This document shows, piece after piece, positions 5,458 to 6,090 of a stretch of 6,090 bases of DNA; the first letter of the stretch is position 1; each line of letters begins with the position of its first letter. The position numbers were made by a program, and so were the translations under genes. The stretch is from Ruminococcaceae bacterium UBA1448 (lineage in GTDB: Bacteria > Bacillota > Clostridia > Oscillospirales > Ruminococcaceae), in contig DCTE01000019.1 of NCBI GenBank assembly GCA_002329405.1, forward strand, positions 1-6,090, given 5' to 3'. The notes under the pieces are model-generated. The model saw only the letters and a list, made by a program, of their open reading frames with translations. It searched no databases and was not told the DNA's origin.

Positions 5458-6090
5458 CCGACTCCGCTCCTTCCTTCCATCCGCCGGCCTTGTCAACCGG
5501 CTGGCGCAGATACTCCGCCATCAACCTGCCGACCGCCGCGATATCCTGGGTCGAAATCACCTCGACCGGCGCGTGCATGTATTTTTCCGGCAGTGAGATC
5601 AGCGCGGTCGGAATCCCGCCGCCAGTCGAGAAAATCCGGTCGGCATTGGTTCCGGTCGAACCACCCATCACCTCCAGCTGGAATGGAATCCCTTTTCCGG
5701 CGGCAAGTGTGCGCAAACGGTCGGTCATCTGGCGGTCAAGTACCGGCGCAATCCCGATCATTCCACCCTTACCGATCAGCCCGCATTCGTTGCGGTCAGC
5801 ATCAGGAGTCCAGGCAAAACTGACGTCGCTGACCAGCGCCTGGTCGGGATGCAGCATATATGCCGCGGCAGCTGCCCCATGTCCGCCGATCTCCTCCTGT
5901 GCGGAAAACAGCACCGTGACCCCACAGGGGAGTTCCTCTCCCCGCGTCAATTCAAGTGCATACAGAATAGCAGCAGCGCAGGAGCGGTCGTCCAGTGCCT
6001 TGCTGCTGAGCTGATAGCCTGCAAGCCGGGTAAACCGTCCGGCAGCAGTGATCATATCACCAGGGGAAAGAATTTCCTCCAGCTGCTCTT
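5438..6090 (-). CDS. M42-family metallo-aminopeptidase (N-terminus beyond the window)
   Basis: The last 216 residues of an M42 aminopeptidase; the frame stays open to the window edge, so the ATG at 6055 is internal and about 130 residues, including the HxD metal motif, are missing. M42 enzymes are cytoplasmic, two-metal aminopeptidases that usually assemble as dodecameric TET particles and trim peptides left by larger proteases. The visible motifs are intact: the bridging Asp in KALDDR (5987-5992), the catalytic and metal Glu pair in AQEEIGGHGA (5891-5896), the metal Asp in VSDVSF (5825-5827), GGSTGTNAD, and the final metal His in EKYMHAP (5573-5575). It is therefore probably active, in contrast to the next gene. 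Preferred N-terminal residue cannot be told; glutamyl/aspartyl or general aminopeptidase are both seen in the family. It is the first gene of the leftward set that can be seen and overlaps the next by 20 bases. Its promoter lies outside the window. Confidence 0.93.
   Translation of the reverse strand, partial: EQLEEILSPGDMITAAGRFTRLAGYQLSSKALDDRSCAAAILYALELTRGEELPCGVTVLFSAQEEIGGHGAAAAAYMLHPDQALVSDVSFAWTPDADRNECGLIGKGGMIGIAPVLDRQMTDRLRTLAAGKGIPFQLEVMGGSTGTNADRIFSTGGGIPTALISLPEKYMHAPVEVISTQDIAAVGRLMAEYLRQPVDKAGGWKEGAESDETVTS
5467..5472 (-). promoter_or_regulatory. Ribosome binding site deciding the start of the degenerate M42 gene
   Basis: AAGGAG on the - strand, 9 bases before the ATG at 5457 and inside the end of the upstream M42 gene. 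It supports MKLSHL as the N-terminus over the in-frame start at 5496, and fits coupled translation of the two M42 genes. Confidence 0.7.

Noticed and set aside
5445..6014. Open frame on the + strand opposite the intact M42 gene (189 residues)
   Set aside because: Ser/Pro/Ala-rich product typical of an antisense frame; the - strand carries all M42 motifs.

Overview
The window looks like chromosomal DNA of a low-to-mid-GC Gram-positive anaerobe, most likely a Clostridia member of the Oscillospiraceae/Ruminococcaceae type. The evidence is the protein families present (an anti-sigma-like membrane protein with an Ala-rich membrane segment after a Lys/Arg patch, a lipobox lipoprotein, a YnbB-type PLP enzyme and M42 peptidases), tightly packed genes and purine-rich Shine-Dalgarno sites. 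Genus cannot be told from the sequence alone. I see no RNA genes, CRISPR, insertion sequences or phage genes. No stretch longer than about 90 bases lacks a gene.

Left part, + strand (1-1924): the tail of an upstream gene ends at 33. It is followed by a 153-residue lipoprotein (54-515) and, with an ATGA overlap, a 470-residue single-pass membrane protein (512-1924). This resembles the layout in which an ECF sigma factor gene is followed by membrane-anchored partners that sense something outside the cell. The sigma factor itself would lie just outside the window, so that reading is inference. A perfect 15-bp inverted repeat (1949-1987) separates this unit from the next, which converges on it.

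Right part, - strand (6090 to 2011): five closely spaced genes read leftward as a probable operon. In transcription order they are: an M42 aminopeptidase with the usual active-site motifs (cut by the window edge); a second M42 protein that has lost most of its metal-binding and catalytic residues; an 83-residue protein resembling the isolated middle domain of fatty acid kinase FakA/YloV; a YnbB-type PLP enzyme of the Met_gamma_lyase family; and a NudC-type NADH pyrophosphatase with a zinc ribbon. Gaps are from an overlap of 20 bases to 54 bases.

The most interesting points are the intact/degenerate M42 pair and the stand-alone FakA-middle-domain-like protein, in which the expected metal-ligand Cys is an Asp. 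A plausible but unproven theme is peptide, amino-acid and cofactor turnover: the peptidase releases amino acids, the PLP enzyme may act on sulfur or other amino acids, and NudC cleaves NAD(H). What the degenerate M42 protein and the FakA-like protein do in this operon is unknown.
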